Origin: Diprion similis
Taxonomy: Eukaryota > Arthropoda > Insecta > Hymenoptera > Diprionidae
DNA length: 64,000 bases
Assembly (NCBI RefSeq): GCF_021155765.1
Contig: NC_060108.1
Location: 27,144,025-27,208,024 of the forward strand
Direction: 5' to 3'
Shown: positions 35,901-47,735 of the stretch, in pieces
Layout of the letters: each line of letters begins with the position of its first letter
Numbering within the stretch: position 1 is the first letter of the stretch
Program-made: the position numbers and the translations under genes
The notes under the pieces: generated by a model
The model's database searches: none
Seen by the model: the letters and a program-made list of their open reading frames with translations, nothing else
Told to the model about the DNA's origin: nothing

Positions 35901-38786
35901 AAAGCGGCGGGAAACATTCGCTGAAATCGCCAATTGTTACAAACAGTAAGTGCCAAGGTGACGGAGTTGAAACTTTTTTATAATCTGCATTCCAAATTTC
36001 CTTTTTTAACCGCTTTATTTGTCCTCCAAGTGGACAGCCGATCCCGAAGGTGCAATACACCGCGGAAGAAATCAAGACTTGGTGAGTGTGAAATTCTTGG
36101 CTTGCATGTGGGTGAAGAAATTCGGCTAACAACGGAACGTGGAAGAACGTGATCTTTGCGAGGAAGCTGAACTGTAAAAAGTTCGCAAACTTGGCAGTAT
36201 CGTAAGACTCGCCGAGTTTTCACCCGTTTACGTGCTTCTTTCGCGACGAGACCAATCAAATCTTTTCTACGTTCCTCGTCTTTGTCCGCGGCGGGCACCG
36301 CGGAAATTACATCTCTTCAATTCACAACTAGTTTCATTGTATCTCTATCGTAACTAGACAAGCCGTTTGTTCGACGAGCACAGAGGCCGAAGGGTGTCTC
36401 GAAGTGTAACACTACGGATGGGAGAGTCAAGTTCTCACTGAATGCTTCCTTAATTGCCCTGATTTCATCCGCGCGTTCAATCAAGAAACGCGAGGGAAAA
36501 TACGAGGCTTTCCTTGAAGGGCTCTGCAACACCGTAAAAGCGTTTTTCTTGTCGGGACGTTCACACTTGATTCTCATCTTAATTAAATCAGCCGACGCCT
36601 CGTATTTTGTTTCTTCGCTTATATTCTGACTTTGTACCGTTATCACTTTCGGCAGATATCTTCCGGGTGTGACCACTTCGTGGCCAGTGGATCACAATAT
36701 TATGTTTATAATACATGTTTATTTAGTAATTTGTATACTGTGAATTTTCAGGGGCACTGTATTTCGCGAGTTGCACCAACTTTACTTGAAACATGCCTGC
36801 AAGGAGTATCTAGAAAACTGGCCGAAGCTCGTCAAGTATTGTGGGTACAGGTAAGATGAAACTTTTTATATTTTTCCATTTTGCACATATTTCGAATAAA
36901 TTGATTTTACAGAAAATGTATTCAAGGAGTAAATGCACCTTGAGTCGCTCGTTTTATGTTCGGTCTCCAGCAGTTGAAAATTTCATTTTACCAACTTGGC
37001 TTGGAAATTCTCTTTAAACTATTTTGTGAAAAAAACTGGTCAAGGCTTGTCATTATGTAGCTTTTCAATAAATCCCCTGTGAGCGATATATTTTGAATGA
37101 TTTCTTCATTATCTCTCAGAGAGGACAACATACCGCAGCTCCAGGATATCAACGTCTTCCTGAAACGTGAGTTGTGTTCACCTAGGAACCCGATTATTTA
37201 TTATACCAATTACTTATCAGTCATTACAGGATGACAATGAATTACGTAGTTACGCACTGCGTTGATGTACACGCACCATAGAATAAAGTTGCATCAATAC
37301 TTTATAATTTATACTACGTGGCTATCATACGTTATTTTTAGGAATGACTGGGTTTCAACTACGCCCAGTTGCGGGCTATCTTTCGCCGAGAGATTTTTTG
37401 GCTGGTCTGGCATTCCGAGTCTTTCATTGCACTCAATACATCAGGCACTCTTCGGACCCTTTTTACACCCCAGAGCCGTAAGGACGCTCCGTTTTTCGTC
37501 TCTGGTCAAATTTACAAAATGTCCTGGCTACGAACCTTACCAATTAATCCAACTTCTTTTTCCTCTAATTTTTCTGCTGCAGGGATTGCTGCCACGAACT
37601 TCTAGGACACATGCCACTTCTCGCTAATCCAAGCTTCGCCCAGTTCTCCCAGGAACTGGGTCTGGCGTCTCTTGGAGCTGCCGACGAGGACATCGACAAG
37701 CTAGCGACTGTGAGCAGTCTGATTCAGTTCTCAATGAATTATAGGATAACAATAATAATACTATACACACAGTAGCACATAATAGAAGTCTGCGACAGCC
37801 TTGAGTCGATTGTCTTATGCTTGGAAAAGTAGAGGCGTGGGTTTAGTATCCGTAAAACAATATATATCGGATTCTTAGTTGTAGAATTAATTACGACTTA
37901 CGTAAGATCTGTCAACACGGGAAGCAATGGATTCGCCAAGATCAATGACGAACCGACTCTGCGATACGCTGCGTCGTTGACCGATCTCTGTTCCATTAAT
38001 TAACTCAATTCGTCTTTGGATTGCTTCTTTTATTTATTTTTCTTTCATCTTGTAACCGTCAAGTTGCGGTGGTGTACATGGTACAGTAGATGCCGGAAAG
38101 GAATAGAAAATGTCACATCTTCATTCGCAGCTCTACTTCTTCACGGTCGAGTTCGGCTTGTGTAAACAGGACGGCACTCTTCGCGTATACGGTGCCGGGC
38201 TTCTGTCCTCTGTAGCAGAGCTGAGGCACGCGGTCAGCACCCCCGAAAAAACCTTCAGATTCGAGCCGGACGTTACCTGCAAGCAGGAGTGCATCATAAC
38301 GGCCTTTCAAAACGCCTACTACTACACGGAGAGCATCGAGGAAGCGAAGGAGAAAATGAGGTACACAAAACGCCGCGGGTTATTCCTGAGTAAAGAAGAT
38401 GTGATAAAGGCAAGTTATTACCGTTTTTCAGAGCCTTCGCTAATCAGATCCAACGCCCGTTTGGCCTTCGTTACAACCCCTACACTCAGTCCGTCGAGGT
38501 TCTGACGGATGCGCAGAAGATCACGGCTCTCGTCAGCGAACTGCGCGGCGATCTCTGCATCGTCTCGAATGCTTTGCGCAAGATTCACGAACAAGACGAG
38601 ACCGTCGACGTCGAGAGGATTACTAGTCTTCTTACCCAGGGGATCGACCTGCCCCAGGAATCATCCGACAGCGAGGAGGACGACAGGAGCCCCAACGTCG
38701 ACGAGCCTCGAGGAGGCAGGGATGATCAGAATGAGACCGACGCCGAGTTTCATCCACATCTGAACCTTGCTTCGCGGCAGCGTTAA
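32958..38786 (+). CDS. Trh: Tryptophan 5-hydroxylase
   Basis: Fe(II)- and tetrahydrobiopterin-dependent hydroxylase that makes 5-hydroxytryptophan, the rate-limiting step of serotonin synthesis. Twelve exons: 32958-33056, 33138-33242, 34872-35085, 35466-35569, 35878-35945, 36031-36081, 36752-36850, 37120-37166, 37342-37477, 37583-37709, 38131-38360, 38432-38786; 544 codons plus stop. Start [17 protein letters not shown]. Regulatory ACT domain at about 46-110 ([28 protein letters not shown]). The catalytic core has [20 protein letters not shown] and [20 protein letters not shown]. The iron ligands are His312 and His317 (CCHELLGH) and Glu357 ([13 protein letters not shown]), with the 5 and 40 spacing of vertebrate TPH. 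CKQDG and YFFTVEFGL favour TPH over phenylalanine or tyrosine hydroxylase. After the tetramerisation region an acidic tail ([11 protein letters not shown]) extends to residue 544. The symbol should not be confused with trachealess. Confidence 0.96.
33839..33862. repeat. TA microsatellite
   Basis: (TA)n in Trh intron 2. Confidence 0.9.
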
Positions 38787-40124
38787 GCAACGTTTTTCAT
38801 ACCTACTGCAGCCCGTTGACAATTATTGATCATGTCTGATTAATGTATAATTTATTTCTCGCATGTCAGTGCTTTCAGCTAATTCTAATGTGTAAACACA
38901 TTCCTGAGTACAAGAAATTGTTGTAAGCTTTTATGAATATGTTGCCTATAATTATAAGTTACGTTCATATAAGTGTGTGTAGTTTTTCGTCAATTTTCGA
39001 AACACAATCAGGCAGACTGTCAAAGTTAGAATGCAAGAATCACACGTTCTTCAAGATTTGATCGATGTCTGATCGTTAATGAAATGTTCCATACGTTAAT
39101 CGTACAAAAGAAAATTGCACCACTGTATACAAACGAATCTCTATGCCTGATAATAAACAAGTCAGACATGTGTTATTATATGTGTATCATAAACAATATC
39201 GTTGTTTCCATGAATGAGGCGTTATAATAGGGTCGCGTTGTGGTAAACTAGTTAATAATAAATGCAATGGGTTCCAGACTGCACATAGTTTTCATTTGGT
39301 TATTTCTATTTATTGTACGCTCAAAAATTTATAAAAAATGTATATTCTGTGGTTATTTTCATACTGACCATTAAGGGAGCACCAATTGAAAACAAAATTA
39401 GATCTTTTAGACCATTACAAACATGGTGATCTATTATAATCATTCAATTTTTCTTCCTGTAATCGAATGTTACGTATAGTGCAACGTGTACGACGATGGG
39501 ATGGTATTTTTGAATCATAGAAAATGTATATTCATCTAGCTATGAGTGAATTGAGAATTATAGGTATCTATATAGATACTGGTGCGTAAAAATTAGGAAT
39601 GAAATTCTCAATCAGTTTCCTCAACATAATAAGCAAAGAATACAAAATATGTGTTGTATGCTTTCTAATAAATAATATTGTCAGTTCGACTAGAGGATGA
39701 ATCAAATTTTATGAGTACAACCAAGTTTATATAAGTTTAGTTCATTCATTATTATCTTTATTTCCTTGTTTCTTCACACATACGTTAAGTAGCATTTATT
39801 TTCATCATCTAACAGTTTTCGGAAACTAAATAATTAAAATAATAATCCGATTGGACAATATATTGTTATACTTAGCTAACCATTTTTCCTCTCGCCAAAT
39901 GGTTTAGACGACTCCGGTGTTGCCTTCAACCATTCTCAGCGGCATTTCCGGCATCAAATTCAAATTTCGAAATTCGAACGTAACGTTCGACTTCCATCTG
40001 ATCGGGCTGTCGCAGTGGCGAAAAAGTAAGTGATCTACCACTTTGACGTTTCGATTAACGCCAAATGATTTTTCAAAGAAAAATCGAACCAAAGTTAGCA
40101 GCGGATTAATTAGATGTACCTGAA
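38787..40124. other. Intergenic DNA between Trh and NAE1
   Basis: Trh 3' trailer, AT-rich, with AATAAA at 39152-39157 and near 39255, followed by the NAE1 upstream region. No further gene is seen. Confidence 0.6.
39152..39157 (+). terminator. Poly(A) signal candidate for Trh
   Basis: AATAAA 366 bp past the Trh stop. A second one at about 39255 could serve instead. Confidence 0.5.
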
Positions 40125-42563
40125 ATGGCATCGCCAAGCCCGAAATCGCCTGAACAATCCGAAAGAACGAGGAAATACGACCGTCAACTAAGGTGAGGTT
40201 ATGTTTATCGCACTAACTTTCAGGTTATGCTTAAAAGAAACTGTGATTTCTATCCTGTGACTCATTCGGTGAAATGTACACTTGCCTCTAACTCATACAA
40301 ACAAAACGTTCAACAAAGGTGCACATTTCAATGAATTGAGAACCAGCTGTCCTCGAATGTCCCTTAAATAAGTCGTCACTTCAAATCACAGGTTATGGGG
40401 GGACCACGGGCAAGCTGCCCTTGAAGGAGCCCATGTCTGTTTGATAAACGCAACCGGGCTGGGTACCGAGATCTTGAAATCTCTCGTCTTGCCTGGTATC
40501 GGAGCATTCACAATAATCGATAGCAAAAAGATCACCGACGACGATATCGGAGCCAAGTCAGTCGCTCATTCAATTATTTGTTTGTACTTTCCACGCTACG
40601 ATTAAAATTTGCTCATATCATATTGTAATTAATATAATTTCATCAGTTTTTTTCTAGATTCAGAGAGTGTTGGAAAATCAAGGGCAGAAATAGCTACTCA
40701 AGTGCTTCTTGAACTTAACTCTGATGTGCGTGGCGATTACGTCGACGAGGGCCCTGAGCAAATCTTATCAAACAGCCCAGACTTTTTCAATAATTTCACT
40801 GTCGTTATCACTACTGCACTCCCAGAGAAGTATGCATCGATATTTTGTTACCTTTCTTTTTTGAAGTAATGACCATCATCCAAGATTTTGCTATATGTCG
40901 TTGTCTTTAGGAGTCTAATTCTCTTGTCAAAAATATTATGGGATTTGGACATCCCGTTGATAGTTTGCCGGAGCCTGGGCTTTATCGCATACATGCGAGT
41001 TCAGACCAGAGAATATACTGTGATAGAAACTCACCCGGACAACGAGACACCTGATTTGCGACTGGACAATCCGTTTGAATCGTTAAAAAATCATTTTGAT
41101 TCAATAAATTTAGATGAAATGGATCTGAAGGATCACACTCACGTGCCGTATGTTGTGATCCTGTATAAATATCTTGAGAAATGGATATCTGAGAATGGGG
41201 ATGTGCCAAAAAATTATAAGGAGAAAGAGCGTCTAAGAGATATGATCAGGAGTGGTATTAGAAAAGATGAGCATGGCAATCCTATTGACGAGGAAAACTT
41301 TGAGGAAGCAATCAGAGCTGTTAATACCAGCGTTTGTCGTTACAAGGTGCCTCCCAACGTCATGGAGGTCCTGAATGACGATTGCTGTGTAAACCTTACT
41401 GCCAAGGTAGTATCGTTTCTTTGATGTCTGAGTACTTGAACACACTATTTCGGACAAAAGATAACGATGAAAATTTTAGAGTAAACCATTTTGGATCATC
41501 GCAAAGGCTGTAAGAGACTTCATGGAGAATGAGGGTTCAAATTCATTGCCACTCAAAGGTGCTGTACCAGACATGACGGCAGATACAGAAAAATATATAT
41601 CCCTGCAACAAGTGTGAGTGCATGTGAATTGAATGTAAATGCTAAACTGACATCTTAATGTATAATAAATTTCAGGTATCACAAGCAAGCCGCAGCAGAT
41701 GCGGAAGCAGTTTGGCGAAGAACAGTCCATTTGCTCGGACAGATCGGCCGCCCCTCGGATGGAATAACTGAAAAAGATGTCAAGTTATTTTGTAGACATG
41801 CTTCTGATATTTTCATTCAAAGGGGAACCTGTATAGCGGATGAGTATGACCCAAAAACTGTGAATGCCAGTAAAATTGGTAGGCCTTACTTTCATTTCAT
41901 TCATAATTTACTGTCAGCTGTAAAATAGCTCCCATAAATAATGTTGACTATTTTAGCTCAAAGTCTAGAAAATCCAGAAAGTATGATGATGTACTACGTG
42001 GTACTTAGGGGGATCGAAAAATTCCAGGTGAAATACAATTCGTATCCAGGCGAATTCGACGATCATGTTGAACCGGATATTGTGAAACTTAAGGTACTTT
42101 TTCCAGGCCTAGTATAGAGCAAACTTAAAACTTGAAAATAGCAGAATATTTTTTAAATACAACCGGGTGTGCGAATACAACCGGGTCTAGATCCAAGTAC
42201 ATTCTTTATAGCCGCGTAATTCTGACTCCCAACATCACAGGAATTTTCAAATCTATTTTAATGACCACCATACTACTTAAGACAAATAGTTCATATAATA
42301 TAACATATTTCTACGGTTGTATGTATGCTCAGGCCTGTATTTCGAAATTGCTGACGGAGTGGGGCTGTGGGCCATTGGCAAAGGACGACTACGTCCATGA
42401 ATTTTGTCGTTACGGTGGATCCGAGCTGCATTCAGTGTCGGCATTCTTAGGAGGGCTAGCTGCGCAAGAGACCATAAAATTCATAACGAATCAATGCAAG
42501 CCGATCCACAACACTTTTATATATGACGCGGTAACGTCAAATTCGGCTAGTTTCTTTTTTTGA
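40125..42563 (+). CDS. NAE1: NEDD8-activating enzyme E1 regulatory subunit (APP-BP1)
   Basis: Adenylation-half partner of UBA3 in the NEDD8 E1; together they activate NEDD8 for cullin modification. Exons: 40125-40192, 40392-40556, 40647-40829, 40911-41406, 41480-41613, 41676-41878, 41957-42093, 42333-42563; 538 codons plus stop, against 534 in human NAE1. The N-terminal E1 repeat is clear: [20 protein letters not shown], then [20 protein letters not shown] with FTIIDS. The middle has [20 protein letters not shown]. The C-terminus has [20 protein letters not shown] and [16 protein letters not shown], matching the family ending. As in other NAE1 proteins, no catalytic cysteine domain of the UBA3 type is present. 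The stop codon lies 432 bp from the stop codon of the convergent SNRPD1. Confidence 0.96.
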
Positions 42564-42619
42564 ACTATAATATAAAATTTGCAACACTATCGCGGAATAC
42601 CATAATGACGTAATTATGA

Positions 42620-42625
42620 AATAAA
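42620..42625 (+). terminator. Poly(A) signal candidate for NAE1
   Basis: AATAAA 57 bp after the NAE1 stop codon. Confidence 0.65.
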
Positions 42626-42773
42626 ATGCACTATTTCCACACAACTTTGCTTGAAATTACCTAGTCTGCAAAACGCGTCAAGAGATGAATGAAGATCGTT
42701 AAATTAAATACCAAAATGCTTTTGTCCACAAAAAATGTTTAATTATTGTTCCCGACAGAAAAAAGAATTTCAT

Positions 42774-42779
42774 TTTATT
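42774..42779 (-). terminator. Poly(A) signal candidate for SNRPD1
   Basis: TTTATT on the plus strand (AATAAA on the minus strand), about 220 bp past the SNRPD1 stop. The two convergent trailers therefore end about 150 bp apart without overlapping, if both signals are used. Confidence 0.5.
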
Positions 42780-42995
42780 ATTAAGTTAGCGTAAGGTTAC
42801 AGGCTAACTTCATGTCTGTAAGATATCAACGTTTTTATCGAACTTAAACTAGAATGCATTGGTATAAGACTTGTTTAAGAATATAAAACGCTGGTCTGTG
42901 GTGTAATTCACCGAGGTGCGTGGCAAGAGAAATCGCAGAAGACAACACCTCGTTACGCTTCTCACAAATCATCAATTGATCAATTGATTCGAACA

Positions 42996-43908
42996 CTATC
43001 GCCTGCCTCTTCCTCTGCCACGACCTCCACGGCCACCTCTTGCTCCTCGTCCACCGCGACCTCTTCCACGAGCCGCACCTAGTACAGAAAAATAAGGATT
43101 AAAATCTATCTACAGGTGCTAGATTATTGCAAAGGCTGGATTCAATGAGTTGAAAAATGAATCAAGGAAGTGTAGTCACATAAATTACTAAAACATTAAT
43201 GGAATTGATCATATCAGCTGCAAAAATTTGAATAACTGTAACAACCTCGTGCGGCTTCCTTCTTCTTTGCTTTAGCCTTGGGTGTGTCGTCGATAAGTAA
43301 GGTTTCCAAAGGGAGAGAATCAGGCAGAATGTAGTATCGAATGTTGTTCCCCCTCAAACTCAACGTATCGAGTTGTACAGGATCCCTGTTCTTTATCGTC
43401 ATCTTGACAGTCTTCAAGTGGGTGTTCATTGCCACATCCACACCTTTAAAATGAACACTTTTTTCATGCATATGCAAAAACTATAAGTCAAATTCCAGAT
43501 GCAACTTTTTCACTGGGAGACAAAAGGGAGGCGGCCTTTTCCATTCTGATTTCATTGTGTCAAGTTAGCGAGCATAGGTTATGTTTACAAACCTGTGATA
43601 GTTCCGTGAACTTGCGTGCCATTTTTCAGTTCTATCGTAACCGTCTCATGGCTGAGTTTCATCAAAAATCTGAAAGACAAAATATCCCAATTAATCCGAT
43701 TTCTTTTCACTCATTGCATTAATCGTATTCGCAACGTCACTGCAACATCAAACTCAGAGAGGCAGGTTAGGTACGGGATTCAAATAAATCAGTATCTGCG
43801 AGCGTCTCACACTGTTTAAAAAAAAAAACTATCCGAATTTACAGCAATCTGAAACTTCGATCGACGGAATAGATAATTATCCGCAAATTTTTACCTCACT
43901 AATTTCAT
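42996..43908 (-). CDS. SNRPD1: Small nuclear ribonucleoprotein Sm D1
   Basis: Core Sm protein of the U1, U2, U4 and U5 snRNPs; pairs with SmD2 in the heptameric ring around the snRNA Sm site. Exons in transcript order: 43895-43908, 43593-43669, 43246-43443, 42996-43078; 123 codons plus stop (human 119). The first coding exon contributes only 14 nt (MKLV plus part of Arg5). Sm1 motif at about 11-47 ([32 protein letters not shown]). Sm2 at about 57-72 ([16 protein letters not shown]). The tail from about residue 96 is nearly all Gly-Arg, the target of symmetric arginine methylation (PRMT5) in this family. Start, Sm fold and stop all match the family. Confidence 0.97.
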
Positions 43909-45762
43909 GATGCCGATGGATTTTTCTTATAAAAATTCACAAACACCGGCAAACCATAAACATCGTTTCAACGGCCGAAGTTCGGCGGGTTCGACGCTTT
44001 GTAAGCAGCGCCACTTGATGAACGCGGATATTCCGATAACTATGCGGTGTACTTTGTGTCTATGTTCACGGAGTGACAAATTCGAATCGACAATTGAGTC
44101 ACGCCAAATTTCGTGGAAGTCGAATTTCAGTCACGAATTGCTGCATGCAAATGTTCTTTTGACACCTTTCAGCTGGTTCATCGAGGTCATGCATTTAGTC
44201 CCGTAAATGTGAACCAGTTTCAAAACCCCGATGACACAACGTGTACAAATATTTCTCATTTCCATGTTATTATTGCAGAGCGCTCTTCATAATGGTGATC
44301 ATGAGGATTTGGCTGCACAAAATATTCAAAACTCAAGAGCTGCTGATCAAGACTCCAGTGAAGTACATTCGAGGAAAATAATTCTGTCCCGGCCATGTAA
44401 GCATAATTTTTCTACTTTTTTACATCGTATGAAGCCCCTAGACTTTCTGATCATAAGTTTTTATTACGGCGCTTTTTTGCCAAAGTACGTGTAAATGTAA
44501 TAAACTTGTATCTAAGGATCCCGCGGAGCATCTGATCGTAATTATAATATTATACGGCGTATACAGAGTCGTCGACTGTGCAATTTTTGTGAGATATATT
44601 TACCACATGTTTCCAGTTGCCAAAGTTGATGAGTTGTCTCGCAGAACGTTAAAAAATGAATTTTCTGATTTGACGCTATCGAATGTGATTCGCGTACACA
44701 AGTGTTTTTTCTTTTTTATTTCGATTCTCCCTCGTGCCGTATTTATAAACTGTATAAGGATCATCAACACACAACTCATCATGTACCTATTGCATGTAGG
44801 TATGCACGAATTGTTGTAAACATGGTGGATATAATTAATCGCCAAAGAGTATTTAACTCAATGCACTCGCGTTGCTACTCACTATGGTAATCGATGTGCC
44901 TGTTTTTACTCGAGACGAGCTCATCGCACGCTCGATGAAGAACTCCGCAGCTCGTGTGCATGTATAAGTACAATATCCACCTACGGAGGGTTACATATTG
45001 TTATAAGTTGCACGGTTGAGTTCCGTGCACGCGATGTCTTGCCACAAACGGCCACGACATATTCCATCTGCACTAACCCACTTACCAATCACGATAAAAC
45101 GCAGGTATTATCCCAATGTACTACGACATGTACGAATTCCACATCATGCGTCACATATACACATCTAAGGGGAGGAAATTATATAAGTTTATTGCAAGTT
45201 GTCGATCGACAAACGATTATCGTGCGTGCAAGTGGTCACGCAGCTTGTGTGCTCTAGGCTACTGTATACACATACACATCACACCTATTATCCATAACAT
45301 TTATATTAGGCAAGCGTTAATACTGGATAATTTCATCGCATGGAGATCGATCACAATACTATTATATTAGGTCTTAGAGCTGTTCGTTCGATTATGCTGT
45401 TTAATATCTGATAAGCTTTGCACAAATATTATGAGCTGACGTAAATTATTTCAATCGTTAACTGTTTCTCACGTTGGGATTTCAACCAAAATTAATCAAT
45501 CATTACCATATATCAATATAAGTCTTGTTAATCAATATACGTCATACGTCGCTATAAATCCATGAAATTGAAAGTCTAAAACTAGTATAGAATATTGTGA
45601 ACCCAGATTCGTGAATAGCAGCACATAATATAGATTATTGCATTTGCAGTCTATTACAGAGCTGCTCGCGAACGTAGAACGCGTCTGTTTTTTAAACATC
45701 GTATTGGAATAACAAAACTTGCGCGTAACTGGTCGCGTACATCGCCGATGAATCATGTATAT

Positions 45763-45782
45763 GGGGGGGGAGGGGGGGGGGG
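45763..45782. repeat. Poly-G tract interrupted once
   Basis: Eight G, one A, then eleven G. Confidence 0.95.
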
Positions 45783-46286
45783 AGGTTGACGCGGTTTATC
45801 CCAACAAACTGACTTGCACCTTGTATGCATAGGCACAATAATACAATGTTTTTCTAACCTTCATTGTTCTCGGTTTTTGTCCAGCTTTATAAGCCTCCCG
45901 CTATACGTATATTATAAATGTGGACTCTCCTACATTCTGGTCCTTCACCTTTACCACAAAAACCGGCGGCTTCGTTTACCCACGGTTCCTCAACGTTCGT
46001 TAGCTGGTTAGATTTATAATTCCAAAAACTATACTCATTGTCTGTGAGTGCCTACATACATGGTCGAAATTTCTGTATTTACATTACCTCGGTATAACTG
46101 CGTATTATACGTCTGTACATACTAATACAAAGAGCCGTAAGTCAGAGTCCGGCGCAGTGATCTCGATACGTTAATTTTTTTTTCTTTTTCTACTTTTTTT
46201 ACTCGAGGTTGTCTAATCACGTCTACTAAGAATTGCCGAGGCGTACGCGGCTGTGACAATGATGCCCCGACGCTCTCACGCTGGTG

Positions 46287-46294
46287 TGACGTCA
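46287..46294. promoter_or_regulatory. Full CRE palindrome TGACGTCA
   Basis: The core sits in GTGTGACGTCATCGT, a 15-mer that recurs exactly at 51644-51658. It lies at the edge of a GC-rich patch (46250-46380). Confidence 0.45.
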
Positions 46295-47469
46295 TCGTCT
46301 ACGTCAGCAAAATCCTCGGAAGGGGCCTTGAGGCCCGATCGGAGTCGCGGCCGCATCCGGAGGCACCCACGTCAAACAAAATATAGCGCGTGAAAAGAAT
46401 TTTATCGTTAGCGTAGGATAGGTGGGGGGCTCGGATAAAACGATAAATAATGGATATACCGATTTGTGCGTATTGTATAGTCGTGTGAAAACCCACTGCA
46501 ATAGATCATATGCTCTATTTCGACGAAGTATTATATGGTTTTGGAAAAATGGTAACTTCTAACATTTATTACAAGCTAAGGGGAAAACGCAATTTTGTAT
46601 CTCTGAGAGGACGATTTTATTACTTTTTTTGTACAAGTTATACCATGATATAAACACTGCAGCGTATATATTACCTACGATACGACGTGGTTGAATTTCC
46701 AAAAATTTCACCGGTAATATAAGAGGCAATAAAGGTCTCGCGGGGATGAAAATCCCTGCGATGGCGAGCACGTCCCATGCGTAAAAATACAATTTCTAAT
46801 TTGGAAAAGTAAACTTTATCAGCGCAGAGTACGCAGCGTGGTTTGCCTCTGTAAATAGCTTCCCTCCGGGTTGACCTTCTGCGTACGTTATACAATTAGC
46901 TGTAATTATCCGCGGGCTGCCAAGGGACATGGCAAAGTTACACCATTAAGAATAATGTCATTATACCTATACCTAGGAAAGCTGGTCTACATGTTTGCAT
47001 AGACGTAGTCATGTAGGTACCTACGTACGTACACGCTCTCGCGAGCGAGTTGCAAATTATACAGCGACAGGTCCACGCAGCTGTAGCAGATGTGACGTAC
47101 GTTGTACCCAGAGCTCACGTCAGGAGAAAAAATCATAAAATTTCGGTTAACTCTAAAAGTTGATTCAAAAATTGCATTCATCACAAGAAGCAGAAGTTCA
47201 GTTATAAAGTGTAACGCATTTTTTTCTAAATCGCTCGTTGTTCCTTCTTCCGTTATTTCATAATTCCCGTTCCACGCGTTCCAACTTCTCGTTAACGTCG
47301 TCGTAAGGCAGGGCGCTGTAACCGTACACATAAAATATACGCGTCGAACAAGGACGACGCTCATTCGATTCCGAGCTCTCTTATCTATCAATTCCGCTCT
47401 TAATTACCATCGGCAAATCCCGGCCTCGGCGTACCTAAATCGAGTTTAAAGTTCAAGCGCGGTTGCGCG

Positions 47470-47735
47470 CGTTGGCCTGAAGTTGAAATTGATTGGATGC
47501 GCGGCGTTTTTCCCGCGGTTGCGGCGACGCGGCGTGATCCCAGCCAACCGACGTCGCGCGTCGCGTAGCGGCTTAAAGTCGCACGCGTCAGGCGGTCGCG
47601 GGCGGGGGGGGGGGGGGGGAATAACTAAAGGAGGGGATGCGACCGAGGCGCCGCCCACCGAGTCAACGTCGGATCTCGGAGTCACTCGGCAGCACGGTCT
47701 CGGGTCTCGGCTGGCTGAAAATTTTCAATATGGCA
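47470..47735. promoter_or_regulatory. CpG- and GC-rich island, promoter-like
   Basis: This segment is strongly GC- and CpG-rich (for example GCGGCGTTTTTCCCGCGG, GACGTCGCGCGTCGCG) in otherwise AT-rich DNA. It contains a 16-G tract (47604-47619) and is followed by CAATATGGC (YY1/Pho-like) near 47727. This suggests a promoter or first noncoding exon of an unassigned gene. Open frames here are a by-product of high GC. Direction is unknown. Confidence 0.4.
47604..47619. repeat. Poly-G tract (16 G)
   Basis: A G run inside the GC-rich island. Confidence 0.95.

Larger units (their letters stand above)
43909..47469. other. Gene-poor region downstream of the SNRPD1 promoter
   Basis: The first 200 bp should be the SNRPD1 promoter. 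The rest has no recognisable coding exon. It contains a G tract near 45763 and a GC-rich patch at 46250-46380 with a full CRE palindrome (46287-46294). Short open frames overlap on both strands and look random. Confidence 0.5.
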
